Position numbers and translations under genes: made by a program. Positions 40,823 through 51,553 of a DNA stretch of 64,000 nucleotides are shown here, in pieces. Source of the DNA: Bathymodiolus brooksi (taxonomy: Eukaryota > Mollusca > Bivalvia > Mytilida > Modiolidae). How positions within the stretch are numbered: position 1 is the stretch's first letter; each line of letters begins with the position of its first letter. The notes beneath the pieces were generated by a model. That model did not search any database. It saw only the letters and a list, made by a program, of their open reading frames with translations, and had not been told where the DNA came from. The stretch spans positions 33,221,331-33,285,330 of the forward strand of contig OY804583.1 of NCBI GenBank assembly GCA_963680875.1, written 5' to 3'.

Positions 40823-43800
40823 GTATGATAAATATACAAATGTACATGTATGATGTAGTGATGTACTGGCCATGGTGACGGAGTAGTTCTCGTGAATAGG
40901 CGCATGCGTGGATCGAGGAAGACGTTCCTCTTTTGGCTCTTGAAAAAAGTGAAATTCCCTAAATATTAGATTCATTTATGACAAATTTATAATAAGAATC
41001 ATCATTATTGTGGTAAAAGTACACAAATAACACAAACATTCCCGTTTAAACCCAGTAAAAAAGATAAACACAACATTAAAAATACAATGAATGAGAATGA
41101 TAACATTGCCGGTAAAACAGTCACATGACAAAGTATACCGGAAGTAAACAAACATTTTTTACTTTCAATAGTTTCATGCTGTCTAGACTTTATACTAACC
41201 AGGCTTTTCGATAAACCTGAACTCCTGAGTTGCCCAGGAGACGAAGATTTAACTAGTCTACTCTGCTAATATTAACTATTCCCACCTTTTCACAATTCCA
41301 TATTCGAGCACAGAAAAAGCTTTAAAGAGAAAGAAAAAAAAATCAGGTATGTGGAAAATTTGTTTTTGTATTTTGGCAATAACAAGCTCTGTATTTAACA
41401 TACTACACTCACCAAGTAGCACTTTGTCTACTGAAAACATACTGCTCAGATGTCCAACAGAACGTTTTCCTTTTGTTGCCATTTCCAAGGCCCTACACCA
41501 TCCAAATAAAAACTGTAACCTGTATAACAGCCTAAGAGTTACCAAATACCTCAAATATAGTCCTAATAGAAAGGTACAATTATATCTGTGCCTATTACTT
41601 ATTGCAAACTCTTCAGACACTGAAACAAATCCTGGCCCTAGAACTCCCAAATGGCCATGTGGTACATGCCAAAAAGCAGTAACAACAAAAAATAAAGCTA
41701 TATGTTGTGATAGCTGTAACACCTGGTATCACATAGACTGTCAAAATGTACACCCTCATATCTATGAATGTATGAATGCTAGTAACATCAGCTAGGAGTG
41801 CATACAATGTGGAATGCCCAACATTTCTACGTCAATTTTTAATAATTATTCGTTTGTGTCACCAAATCCATTTGACAAACTGAATAACTTGGGGAAAACC
41901 ATTAACAATAACAATGATGTACATGCACCAAGTAAAAGCTTATTACCACCAACAAGCATAGAAAGAATTAATTCAACAACTACGAACAAACAAAAGAGAA
42001 ACAAAATCACACGATGGCCATGTGGCACTTGCCAGAGGGCAGTAACATGGAAGCAAAAAGCACTTTGCTGTGACAGTTGTGATACTTGGTACCACATACA
42101 CTGTCAGGGTATGACATCTCACAACTATGAATGTATGAATGCCAGTAACATAAACTGGGAATGTACCAACTGTGGAATGCCAAACTTTTCCACCAGCTTA
42201 CGGTATTTAATAATCAAACTGACATATCATTTAATACCACAAATAACTGGAGCTTGATGAATGATACATCTCTTAATAATAGCTTAGGAGCTCCACATGC
42301 ATCTTCATCGCCTATGACTAAGGTTAAACTAAATTCTAAACCACCAAAGAAAACTCCAAATAAAAATCGTAAACCAATTAGAATCTTGAACATTAATTTT
42401 CAATCAATAAAAAATAAGAAAGAAGACCTTAACCAAATTATTGACTCTGCTAAACCTGATATAATCTTAGGAACAGAGACATGGTTAGATAAAGATACAT
42501 CATCATACGAGTTCTTTCCATCAGAATTATTCAATGTCTACAGGTCAGAAAGAAAACCAAATAAAAACAACCAAAGTTATGGAGGAGTGCTTATTGCCAC
42601 CAAAAAGGAACTTATTAGTACTGAAGTAAGCCAACTCAAAACTGATTGCGAAATAGTTTGGTCTCAAATAAACATGTCTGGAAGTAAGAACTTACTGATA
42701 GGTGCATACTATAGACCACCATCTGATAAGGGAACATCTCTACAACAGCTTGAATTATCCCTCAGTAGAATAAATCATGCATCCAATACCAATATTATTT
42801 TAGGAGGAGACTTTAATCTGGGTCACATCGACTGGTCTATACCACAAGTTATACCAGGTAAACCAGAAACAGAACTTAACATCAAACTCTTAGATATCAT
42901 CGATGAATACAATCTCCATCAATTAGTAAATGTTCCAACTAGAAAAGAGCAAACTCTTGATCTCATCCTAGTAACCAATCCATCTATCATCAATAAAGTT
43001 CATACATTACCACCTCTTGGGCTTAGTGACCATGATGTTGTTTACATAGAAGCAGACATATGGCTGCGTAAAGTACGTCAACAACCCAGAAAAATTCTTA
43101 GGTATGACAAAGCAAACTGGGATAACATCAAATCTGATTTAGAAGACACACTTAAAAAGATAATAAACATAAACAATGATGCAAAAAGTACTGTAAATGA
43201 AATGTGGAACTTATTTAAGAACAATCTTACAAAATCAATTAATAAAAACATCCCACATAAAATGCTAACATACAAACATCGACTACCCTGGATCCATAAT
43301 AAAGTAAGAAAGATGATTAATAAAAAGAAAAAATTATACTTCAAAATGAAAAAGGACAAAAAATATAAAGAGAAATATAAACAGCTGAAACATCAGGTCC
43401 AGAAAGAACAAAGACATGCTTACAACACCTATATCGAAAAATTAATCCTAGACCTTCCAACAAATGATCCAGATCAAAGTTTTAATAATCAATCGAAACC
43501 AAAAAAACTCTTCTCCTTCATAAAGTCACTCAGAACTGACAACAGTGGAGTTGCTCCCTTGAAAAAAGAGGGACAACTAGTTGCTGACACTAAACAAAAG
43601 GCAAACATCTTAAACGAACAATTTAAATCTGTATTTACCACTGAATCAATAGATAACATTCCTAACAAGGGTGTGAGTCCACATCCAGATATACCACCAC
43701 TTACCATCACAACACCTGGCATCCGAAAACTACTTGACAACATCAACCCGCATAAAGCCAGTGGCCCAGACAACATCAGTGGCAGAATACTAAAAGATCT

Positions 43801-46800
43801 TCAAAATTTTACAGCTCCAATCTTAACCATCATTTTTCAAAAATCACTTCAGACTGGCTGCATACCAACTGACTGGAAACATGCAAATGTTGCACCAGCA
43901 TACAAAAAAGGTGAAAAATGCAATGCAGCAAACTACAGACCAATCTCTCTCACTTGTGTCAGCTGTAAAATTATGGAACATGTCATTACAAAACACGTAC
44001 TTAACCATCTGGAAAGCAACAGTTTATTATATGATCTTCAACATGGCTTCAGACATTCTAGATCCTGTGAAACCCAACTACTGTCCTTTGTTCAAGAACT
44101 TGCTGCAAATTCAGATAAAAATATTCAAACTGATCTCAATATCATGGACTTTGCCAAAGCCTTTGACAAAGTTCCACATCAACGACTTCTATACAAACTC
44201 AAATTTTATGGAATCAAGAATCAAACATTAACCTGGATCTCTGCCTTTTTATCAAACCGTACACAAACAGTGGTTCTGGATGGAGAGTCATCAGATATTG
44301 CTCCGGTCACTTCTGGTGTCCCTCAGGGAACAGTTCTGGGTCCTGTTCTTTTTCTGGTATATATTAATGACTTATCAGAATATATGAAATCCAGCCAACT
44401 CAGACTGTTTGCCGACGACAGCATCATTTACAAAACTATCAAATCCCAAAAAGATTGTGATAGTCTCCAAGAAGACCTTGATGCTGCCGCACGATGGGAA
44501 AGTGACTGGCTGATGGCTTTCCGCCCAGACAAATGCTCAGTCCTTACAATAACAAACAAGAAAAATTCTGTAAAACATAACTACTTGCTACACAATCATA
44601 CTTTGGAATCAGTTTCTTCAGCAAAATATCTTGGAATCACTCTTCAATCCGACTTGAAATGGACACAGCATGCTAACAACATAGTAGCCAATGCAAATAA
44701 AAGTCTTGGATTCTTGAAAAGAAACCTTAAAACCTCCAACACAAATATAAAGTCGCAGGCATACCTATCTCTTGTCCGTCCAAAACTAGAGTATGCATGC
44801 TCAGTTTGGAACCCTCACACTGCAGAACATTGCAATAAAATTGAGATGGTCCAACGACGGGCAGCTAGGTATGTCTGCAACAGATACCATAATACTAGCA
44901 GCGTCACAGACATGCTACAAACCCTCACCTGGCCTTCATTACAACAACGTCGACTCAAAACAAAACTTATCATGTTCTACAAGATTGTTCACCATATAGT
45001 TGCAGTTCCTACAACAATATTAATACCTACAGACCCAAGAATCAGAAAATTTCATCCATTTACATACAGACATCTTTATGCATTCAAAGATCTGTACAAG
45101 TACTCATTCTTTCCGAACACAATCATTCACTGGAATTTACTACCTCAAACTATAGTTCTATGCCCAACAGTCAACACGTTTAGAGAACAACTAACACCAA
45201 CTGTTCTCAGCCATCTACAATCACAAATTTAAATAAAAATGAAATTGTAAATAGTTTTAACCACAAAATTTGTTTCTGTTGGCACCACTTGTAAATATGT
45301 TATAAACTGACTGAATTTATTATTATTTCTTATTCCCACGCATGCGCAACAGCTAGTGATCATCCAGTGGATGGATAGCTGTATACCAAAAGAAGAAGAA
45401 GAAGAAGCAGTAGATCTCGCCACTGTATTTTTTTTTACAGCTTACTGTACTTGATTATCTCCATTTTATTTCACATTTGTAAAAGCTTCATCAGATCAAT
45501 TATTTCCATGTTAAAACATGAAAGCTACGACTGTGGCTGGACAAAATACTTTGCAAAGTGCTGATGGCGAGAACTACTCTCTGACCAGTAACGTGAGAGT
45601 ACCCAAATTGCACCACTTTCAAAAAAAATTCTCTGGAAACTTTCGCGTATTTTAGAAGCAAACAATTTTTTACCGTAATGATTTATAACATCATATCAAA
45701 ATTACAGGACTTTTGCACCAAACAAAAACGAATGGAAATGATGATAAAATACAAATAGAGTTGACGAGTCTTGAAGGAAAATGTAAAATTCATGGAAACC
45801 TCGTGTGCGACGTCCTGTTCGGTCCATACATGTGATAGAGTTGCTATGCTACAACTGGAGATTTGCAAATTTTTGGCTGGAGATTTGGTCTCATAACTGG
45901 AGATTTCTTATCGACGTATTTGATGCATGTTTTTATTGTTTATTGATGTTTTCCTTTTGTTTATTTCAGTATTGAACCAACTGCATCCCATTTCAATATA
46001 TATTGTTTACATTTCTGTCTTATTAGTAGTGTTTCATATGATGAATGAAGGATAAAAACTGTATTTATAATTTATTCATAATCATTCATTATAACAAAGC
46101 AATAACAATGAAGACAGAATGTTCTGAAAAATAAAGTCATAGAGCACTAAAATTAAAAAGTCACTTTTCTGCTGGTGCGTTGGGTGATAGCATACGTTTC
46201 GGCATTTTTGTGATTTATCAATTCTATCCTGGAACTTAGTCCTTAAATAATACTTTGATCGGCTTTGGTCCCAAACAAGCCATAACAACTCAATTCGAGA
46301 TGAATTCATTGCACGTTTGATCGAAATAAGAAGTTTTTCTCGGCATCACAGGTTGTCCGACTCCTGTTTGCACAACGGTTTATAACTATTTTTAATTGCC
46401 ACTATCACACTTCTAATCATCTAAGCGTGTGCCACAAATCCACTTTCTTATCCCCAATTAACTGTCAATCAGTGGATAATTGTTGTATAATCATCAGCAC
46501 CTTAATTAATCACCATGACCCAATTTACCTGTAAAGGTGTCAAACAGATCAATAACCGGATATCATTAAATATGACATTCACCTTTACCATTCATATCTC
46601 TCGGCATTTTTCGTCAGCGCAGGAGTTCCAAATGGGGAATTTCCAGAAATATTGATCGCAAAATGTAGGTCAAGATTTTATTGTACTTGATTTTTTTCAT
46701 GGGTGGAAGATTTTGAAAGTTGACGGAAGGGGACTCTCAAAATCGGGAGAAAAATGCTCCTGCCGGAAAGTTCACATGTATGTACAGTACCAATTTTAAT

Positions 46801-49800
46801 TTTTCAAAATATATTTTTTTAATTATTCATGGCACATTGTTTAACTTTTTTCGATTAATGAACAGCATAATTAAATTTTGAACTACTGTGGAAATTAATA
46901 TATATGTTGAATTTATTTATTCATAACTGAGTAAATTATCTTGTCATTTGCTATGTTATTCGTACTGTTTTATATATACATGTAGAAAATCATAAATGTT
47001 ACATGTGAATGCCACCTAGGGGACCTCATGTAGACAAATAAAAGTATTCTATTATTTTACTTAAATTCTGTAAAAAGGGTGCTTTCTATCACGTCCGCGT
47101 TCCGGGTATTTTTTTTAGGTCGTCGCATCGGATGGAACAAGCATAATTTTTGTTAGTATGCTCTGTTTTGAAATGACTAAAAACACTGTTTATCAACTTC
47201 AATGATCTAAAAGTCACTGTTGGCGATTTAAAATAGTAAAAAAAAACATGAATTTATTGACATTTTGTACATGTAGGTTTCACAATCAGTCCAAATCGGG
47301 TAGCAAAATGCTGTACATGGAATTCCAAAAACAGTTTTTAGAACATTTTACACAGATTTTATGTGTATAAAATGCTAGATACATGTAATGATGTAGGTGT
47401 ACAAAAATATTGAAATAGTTCAAATTAATTTGTGGAAAGGCTGTTGATGAACCTAGTCAATCTACATAACCAACAACTTTCAGTGGCACAATTTGGATTT
47501 GAGTTTTCTTGAAATATGCTATTAAAAATAAAAATAGTAGACCGAGTCTAATTGTGCAATTTTAACCGTGTTGCTGCATGTATGTCTCGTTTATCTTTCA
47601 GGGTAGCTAACCTTATTTTGTTTTACTGCTAATTTTGCTCATAGGTGTAAAATGTGAACTCCATTACTTTTATTAAGGCTATATTTAAAATGTTTCTTAG
47701 TAATCCAAGAGTTAAAGAAATTTGTTAAAAAAATAAAGATAGTAGATCTGAAAACATGCAGATAGTAAAATTTTGCCATGTTGAAGAGTGATCAAATTAT
47801 GATTAAAGCTCTTGTTTGAATATACCTTTTGGTCTATAATATCTACATGTATATTCCTCACGAAACCGAATTTCCACATCTGTACTTGATCAAAATAACA
47901 AATGGTATATTTTGCTTGTCTAAAGAGTTTACATTTCTAACCATGCCACTTTCTGGAGAGCATGGAGAGGGGATTTGAAATCGAACAAACAAATTTCTTC
48001 TTTTCTATTAAACTGGATGTCCCCTCCCCTTGTGTTGTAATTTATTACAGGAAAGATATTTAGACTCGATGGAAGTCAGTGTCGAAGATTGTGATAACAT
48101 TTGCCTAATTGTTCTGCAGTTGTATCAAGCTGAGGCTCAGTGGAACTTTTTATTCAGCTATTGCATTACATTTATAGGTCACACCAGCAAGTATTATAAA
48201 ATCTGGAGACATAGAACTCTTGTACAGTCACCCAGAGGCATTGTTTACCCACACTTTCAGCAGGATTCTGCGTAGTAAATTATACCAGGAAATGGTTTGT
48301 TGCATCACAGTAGACGAAGTGCATATGATTGAAGAGTGGTAAGTACATGTACTCAAATCTCATAACTAGACAGGTACTGTAGTATTCTGTCGTGCTTTAA
48401 TCATAATGCCATGAATGTGTCAAAATTAGATATGACTTCTTTACATTACATATGCGTGTATAATGCATTTTTAGTTCCAGGTGAACTATTGCCATCACTT
48501 GGCGTCTGTAAACTTTTCACATTTCAGGCTTCTTCTCCGAAACCATTGTGCCAATTGGAACCAAACTTAGCAGGAAAGTTCCTTGGATGGTCGTCTTCAA
48601 AGTTTCTGTTTTTCGTCCCAGCCGGATATTCAACATGGCTGCCAGGGCCAATAATATGCTCCGATTGGCTGAAATTTCATAAGATCTTCTTCTCTGAAAC
48701 TAATGAACTGACTGAACCCAAACTGTAAATGAATGATCATTGGAATGTCCTTTACCAGGTTTTTGTTTTTTATGCCGATCGGAAATTCAAGATGGCCACC
48801 CCCGCAGGACATAGATTAACATTGGACCCTATGGGAAAATGTTCAAATGCCTTCTTCTCAGAAACTACAAATATGATTAAAGCCAAACTGTACATGAATG
48901 TTCATTGGATGGTCCTGTACAAATTAGGTTTTTTGTTCCGATATGAAAATCAAAATGGCGGCTACGGCAGGACTTTAGTTTAACATTGGACCCTATGGGG
49001 AAAATGTTTCAAAACGCTTCTTCTCTGAAACCACTTGGACAATTGAAACCAAACTGCTAAAAAGTTTTTTTTTTTTGTTATGCCGATCTGATATCCAAGA
49101 TGGCTGCCACCACAGGTCATAGTATTAACACAGGACCATATGGGAAAATACAGAAATATTTTCTTCTCTGATTGCACTGATTGAACCTAAACTGCATCGA
49201 TCATTGGTAGGTCCTTTACAAACTTCGTGTTTTTTATGTTGATCGGAATTTCAAGATGACTACCACTGCAGGACATAGTTTTTACATAGGACCAATTGGT
49301 TCTTTTTATAACCAGGTGAACGATACAGGCTCTTGAGAGCCTCTGGTTCTGTGTTGTAAACAAGGGTTATTGGTGCTGTCTTTCTATACGAAAGACACCA
49401 GGTTCGAGCCCTGGAAACCCTGTATTTCATTGTTAATGCATTGTACATGTACATTGTACTTGTAAAATTGTGGTACAATGTGAATGTGAAATTCAGATAT
49501 CAAAGGTCATCAAAAAATGATCATTGTTAAAAACAAAACACATAGGAATATGAATGGATAAGGACATCAGAAATGTACACGTATGTAATTTGTGTGAACA
49601 TCATAATATATTTTTATCAAGATAATAAAAAATACTTTTTTGTTAAAAACTTGACCTCAAGGTATCTTATTGTTTTTTGATTTTACAGGGGTGATGAATT
49701 CAGACCAAAATTCCAAAAGATTGGTGAATTAACAGGACTTTTTCCAAATGCTGCTCATTTAGCTGTTACAGCTACTGCTACACTATCATCTGTGCAGGTT

Positions 49801-50456
49801 TTATCCAAGTCTTTACAATATGTTAATCCTGTGATTATTCAAATTAATCCTGACAGACTAAATTTGTATCTTGAAATAAAGCCTCGATTGCCAAATAGAG
49901 AGAAGTTCACAAAATATGACGAGTTCATACAACCCATTGCAGAAGAACTTAAACTTAAACGTGAGAACTTTCCATTAACAATTGTATATGTTGAGAGTTT
50001 GGAAGCCTTGGGCTATTTTTATCAATTTCTTAAGAGGATCAGTACATAGGTGATACAATTCCAGAAAACAGAATCTTTGGTCAGTTTCACAAAGACTACA
50101 CTAATCCCACGAAACAACACATTATTTCAGAGCTTCGTAAAGAGGTACCAACAATTCGGTTGGTTTTAGCAACAGTAGCTTTGGGTATGGGATTAGATGC
50201 ACCAGGAATTACCCAAATCATACATTGCAGACCCCCAACAACTTTGGAGAAATATTTCCAAGAGATTGGTAGAGCTGGAAGGAAAGGTCAGAAAGCTACT
50301 GCATTAATGTATTTCAATAAAAATGACATAGCCAAAAATCGAAAAGGTTTGTCCAAGGCTATGGTACAGTATTGTAAGAGGAATGATCAATGTTTACGCC
50401 TTCAGTTATTGGGATATTTCGGTTTCCATGAATCAAGATATGATGGACTGTTGTAG
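40463..50456 (+). CDS. RecQ-like DNA helicase (three exons, one frameshift)
   Basis: Exons 40463-40822, 48178-48338 and 49689-50456; splice phases match throughout (0, then 2). About 430 residues hold only the helicase core: motif 0 ([10 protein letters not shown]), motif I (LPTGYGKSL), motif Ia ([13 protein letters not shown]), motif II (VDEVH), motif III (AVTATAT), motif V ([16 protein letters not shown]) and motif VI ([11 protein letters not shown]). A short Cys-containing end ([12 protein letters not shown]) corresponds to the start of the RecQ zinc-binding region; winged-helix and HRDC domains are absent. Exon 3 has an apparent one-base loss near 50043, so the copy may be inactive or the base may be an assembly error. 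AATAAA at 50625-50630 could end the transcript. The family unwinds DNA 3' to 5' using ATP. It does not look like the host BLM/WRN/RECQ1 genes and sits inside a transposon-like end. Confidence 0.85.
41349..42257 (+). pseudogene. LINE N-terminal region: hydrophobic leader, 2A-like motif, two PHD-like fingers
   Basis: The leader reads [26 protein letters not shown] resembles the DxExNPGP ribosome-skipping motif known at the N-terminus of some APE-type LINEs. Then a Cys4-His-Cys3-like finger ([20 protein letters not shown], then WYHIDC), an in-frame TAG at 41793-41795, and a second, nearly duplicate finger ([21 protein letters not shown]). At the stop the first finger reads NIS-stop-EC where the second reads NINWEC, so a Trp codon was probably lost. 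Near 42205 the frame must shift to enter the endonuclease frame. Confidence 0.75.
42161..45232 (+). CDS. LINE ORF: APE endonuclease and reverse transcriptase
   Basis: A 1023-codon frame without internal stops; real coding probably starts upstream after a frame change near 42205. Endonuclease motifs are [25 protein letters not shown] and GLSDHD. RT motifs in order are [67 protein letters not shown], catalytic [21 protein letters not shown] and [15 protein letters not shown]. It nicks target DNA and copies the LINE RNA at the nick. All catalytic motifs look intact; the N-terminal lesions make autonomous activity doubtful. Transposable-element gene, not host. Confidence 0.93.
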   Translation: MYQLWNAKLFHQLTVFNNQTDISFNTTNNWSLMNDTSLNNSLGAPHASSSPMTKVKLNSKPPKKTPNKNRKPIRILNINFQSIKNKKEDLNQIIDSAKPDIILGTETWLDKDTSSYEFFPSELFNVYRSERKPNKNNQSYGGVLIATKKELISTEVSQLKTDCEIVWSQINMSGSKNLLIGAYYRPPSDKGTSLQQLELSLSRINHASNTNIILGGDFNLGHIDWSIPQVIPGKPETELNIKLLDIIDEYNLHQLVNVPTRKEQTLDLILVTNPSIINKVHTLPPLGLSDHDVVYIEADIWLRKVRQQPRKILRYDKANWDNIKSDLEDTLKKIININNDAKSTVNEMWNLFKNNLTKSINKNIPHKMLTYKHRLPWIHNKVRKMINKKKKLYFKMKKDKKYKEKYKQLKHQVQKEQRHAYNTYIEKLILDLPTNDPDQSFNNQSKPKKLFSFIKSLRTDNSGVAPLKKEGQLVADTKQKANILNEQFKSVFTTESIDNIPNKGVSPHPDIPPLTITTPGIRKLLDNINPHKASGPDNISGRILKDLQNFTAPILTIIFQKSLQTGCIPTDWKHANVAPAYKKGEKCNAANYRPISLTCVSCKIMEHVITKHVLNHLESNSLLYDLQHGFRHSRSCETQLLSFVQELAANSDKNIQTDLNIMDFAKAFDKVPHQRLLYKLKFYGIKNQTLTWISAFLSNRTQTVVLDGESSDIAPVTSGVPQGTVLGPVLFLVYINDLSEYMKSSQLRLFADDSIIYKTIKSQKDCDSLQEDLDAAARWESDWLMAFRPDKCSVLTITNKKNSVKHNYLLHNHTLESVSSAKYLGITLQSDLKWTQHANNIVANANKSLGFLKRNLKTSNTNIKSQAYLSLVRPKLEYACSVWNPHTAEHCNKIEMVQRRAARYVCNRYHNTSSVTDMLQTLTWPSLQQRRLKTKLIMFYKIVHHIVAVPTTILIPTDPRIRKFHPFTYRHLYAFKDLYKYSFFPNTIIHWNLLPQTIVLCPTVNTFREQLTPTVLSHLQSQI
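45413..48177. other. RecQ intron 1, no gene seen
   Basis: AT-rich sequence after the LINE tail. Short frames show no domain. An imprecise inverted similarity joins 45560-45580 (gagaactactc) with 40880-40893. Confidence 0.5.
48178..48338 (+). CDS. RecQ-like helicase exon 2, DEVH motif
   Basis: Acceptor tttatag, donor gagtg|gtaagt. Encodes [20 protein letters not shown], then [18 protein letters not shown] is the Walker B/DExH box. Phase 0 at entry and 2 at exit, matching both neighbours. Confidence 0.88.
48474..49347 (-). mobile_element. Third copy of the satellite-bearing element, about five monomers
   Basis: Reverse orientation in RecQ intron 2. The 5' hairpin gaggctctcaagagcctg is at 49330-49347 and the 3' end (caagtgatggcaatagttca) near 48480-48500, but the 3' hairpin is shortened because its ggacctttggtcc centre is missing. 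The monomers are the same A and B types. Confidence 0.85.
49369..49440 (+). repeat. tRNA-derived repeat (T-arm intact)
   Basis: ggtgctgtctttct, then gacaccaggttcgagccctg. The T-arm ccagg/ttcgagc/cctgg is perfect, but no complete cloverleaf forms. An inverted relative lies at 57575-57660. Confidence 0.55.
49689..50456 (+). CDS. RecQ-like helicase exon 3, motifs III-VI, one frameshift
   Basis: Acceptor ttttacag. The first part reads [20 protein letters not shown], then TATATLSS, to [10 protein letters not shown] with a stop at 50047-50049. The next frame continues [18 protein letters not shown], through LGMGLDAPG and GRAGRKGQ, to the stop at 50456. One missing base near 50043 restores a single frame of about 256 codons. 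Confidence 0.85.
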
Positions 50457-50659
50457 TTACTGCAGAAATTCACTGGTTTGAACTAAGTGAGACACAAAGA
50501 CGAGGACAATTAAGCATAAATACTTTTAAAAACCATATATATATATATGTACAACTGTACATGTACAATCAGTTATAGTTAGCAGAGTATAAGGTATTCA
50601 AAATGGTATCATGTCCTAAACAATAATAAATTTACGTCTCTTTTTAAAGTTCTTTGCAT

Positions 50660-51553
50660 TCAAGCTTCTTCCTCATTTTCATCCTCCACTTCTTCTGCCT
50701 CACATGGTAAATCCCTCTGTAATCGAAATACAGTTGATTTTATACTTCTGTTCAATGCCTCTGCTTCAAAATGAAATGGAGACTGACTTATACCATGAAA
50801 TGCTGTTAAGACCCTATTTCCATTATATTTCCAAATGTCTAGAGTCTTTATGCTGTTTATAATTGTTTCAATGTCTTCTATTGTTGAATGTTTCTTGTGT
50901 TTTGTTGTAAAGTCATTTAATTTCAACATCTTATCAAAGTTTGTTGATACATCACTTATTACTGGAGCAGCTTTTGAGATTGCAATAATTGAGTTTTCTG
51001 TTTTATTAGCTCCTAGACCTCGAATCAAATCTTTCAATAATTTTACCTCATTTTCCTTATGCAAGTCTGCTGCCTTATTTTTACCAAATCCACCATGCAC
51101 ATTAACAAATGAGGCAGTTCTCACCTCTGCAGCCACATGTGGTGGTAAGATAAATTCTGTCTTTAAGATGTAGTCTATGCACTCAGTGAAATATTTTGAT
51201 AGGACAGAATGGGAGAAGAAAAATGGTATCATGTGCTTAAGAATTATGTTGGTTCCAGTGACATCTCCCTCATGGATTGCATCTTGCAATTGAAGAATTA
51301 CAAAATACCATTGTAAAAAATTATGCACATAATTATACAGGTCATCTAACCCCTTGTTTTCTTCTTGAATGAAGATTGTGATTCCATTCACTGACAAGGT
51401 ACATCCTTCTTTTAGCCTGGGAACTGGTACATGGATTATTGTCTGTCTATCATTAATCGAAATAGGTACTATGGCAGTGCAATTGTCAATTGATGCTGTA
51501 CATTGATAGATGCTGTTAGCAATACAAAGTTTTAGCTCCACTGTTTTGGTAAC
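50660..51553 (-). CDS. DUF6589-type gene, last exon
   Basis: Acceptor atcttcag, phase 0, to a stop at 50660. About 297 codons; includes YVHNFLQWYFVILQLQDA, a central HGGFGKNKAADLHKENEVKL stretch and an acidic C-terminus (EAEEVEDENEEEA). No membrane segment or known fold recognised. Confidence 0.8.
   Translation of the reverse strand, partial: VTKTVELKLCIANSIYQCTASIDNCTAIVPISINDRQTIIHVPVPRLKEGCTLSVNGITIFIQEENKGLDDLYNYVHNFLQWYFVILQLQDAIHEGDVTGTNIILKHMIPFFFSHSVLSKYFTECIDYILKTEFILPPHVAAEVRTASFVNVHGGFGKNKAADLHKENEVKLLKDLIRGLGANKTENSIIAISKAAPVISDVSTNFDKMLKLNDFTTKHKKHSTIEDIETIINSIKTLDIWKYNGNRVLTAFHGISQSPFHFEAEALNRSIKSTVFRLQRDLPCEAEEVEDENEEEA

Larger units (their letters stand above)
41340..45408 (+). 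mobile_element. Near-full-length LINE in RecQ intron 1
   Basis: Contains a leader/PHD reading frame (41349-42257), an endonuclease-RT frame (42161-45232), a 3' UTR and a terminal (aag)n tail at 45388-45408 after gctgtataccaaa. The 5' boundary is not defined. Same tail and clade as the truncated copies at 36206-37495 and 37821-38375. Its long intact RT frame suggests a fairly recent insertion. Confidence 0.9.

Noticed and set aside
40864..45590. Loose inverted similarity (tactgg...agtagttctcg) as ends of an element around the LINE
   Set aside because: Only about 11 contiguous bases match; too weak to bound an element.
40463..50456. Host BLM, WRN or RECQ1 orthologue
   Set aside because: The protein stops just after motif VI and lacks winged-helix, HRDC or exonuclease domains; context is a transposon end.
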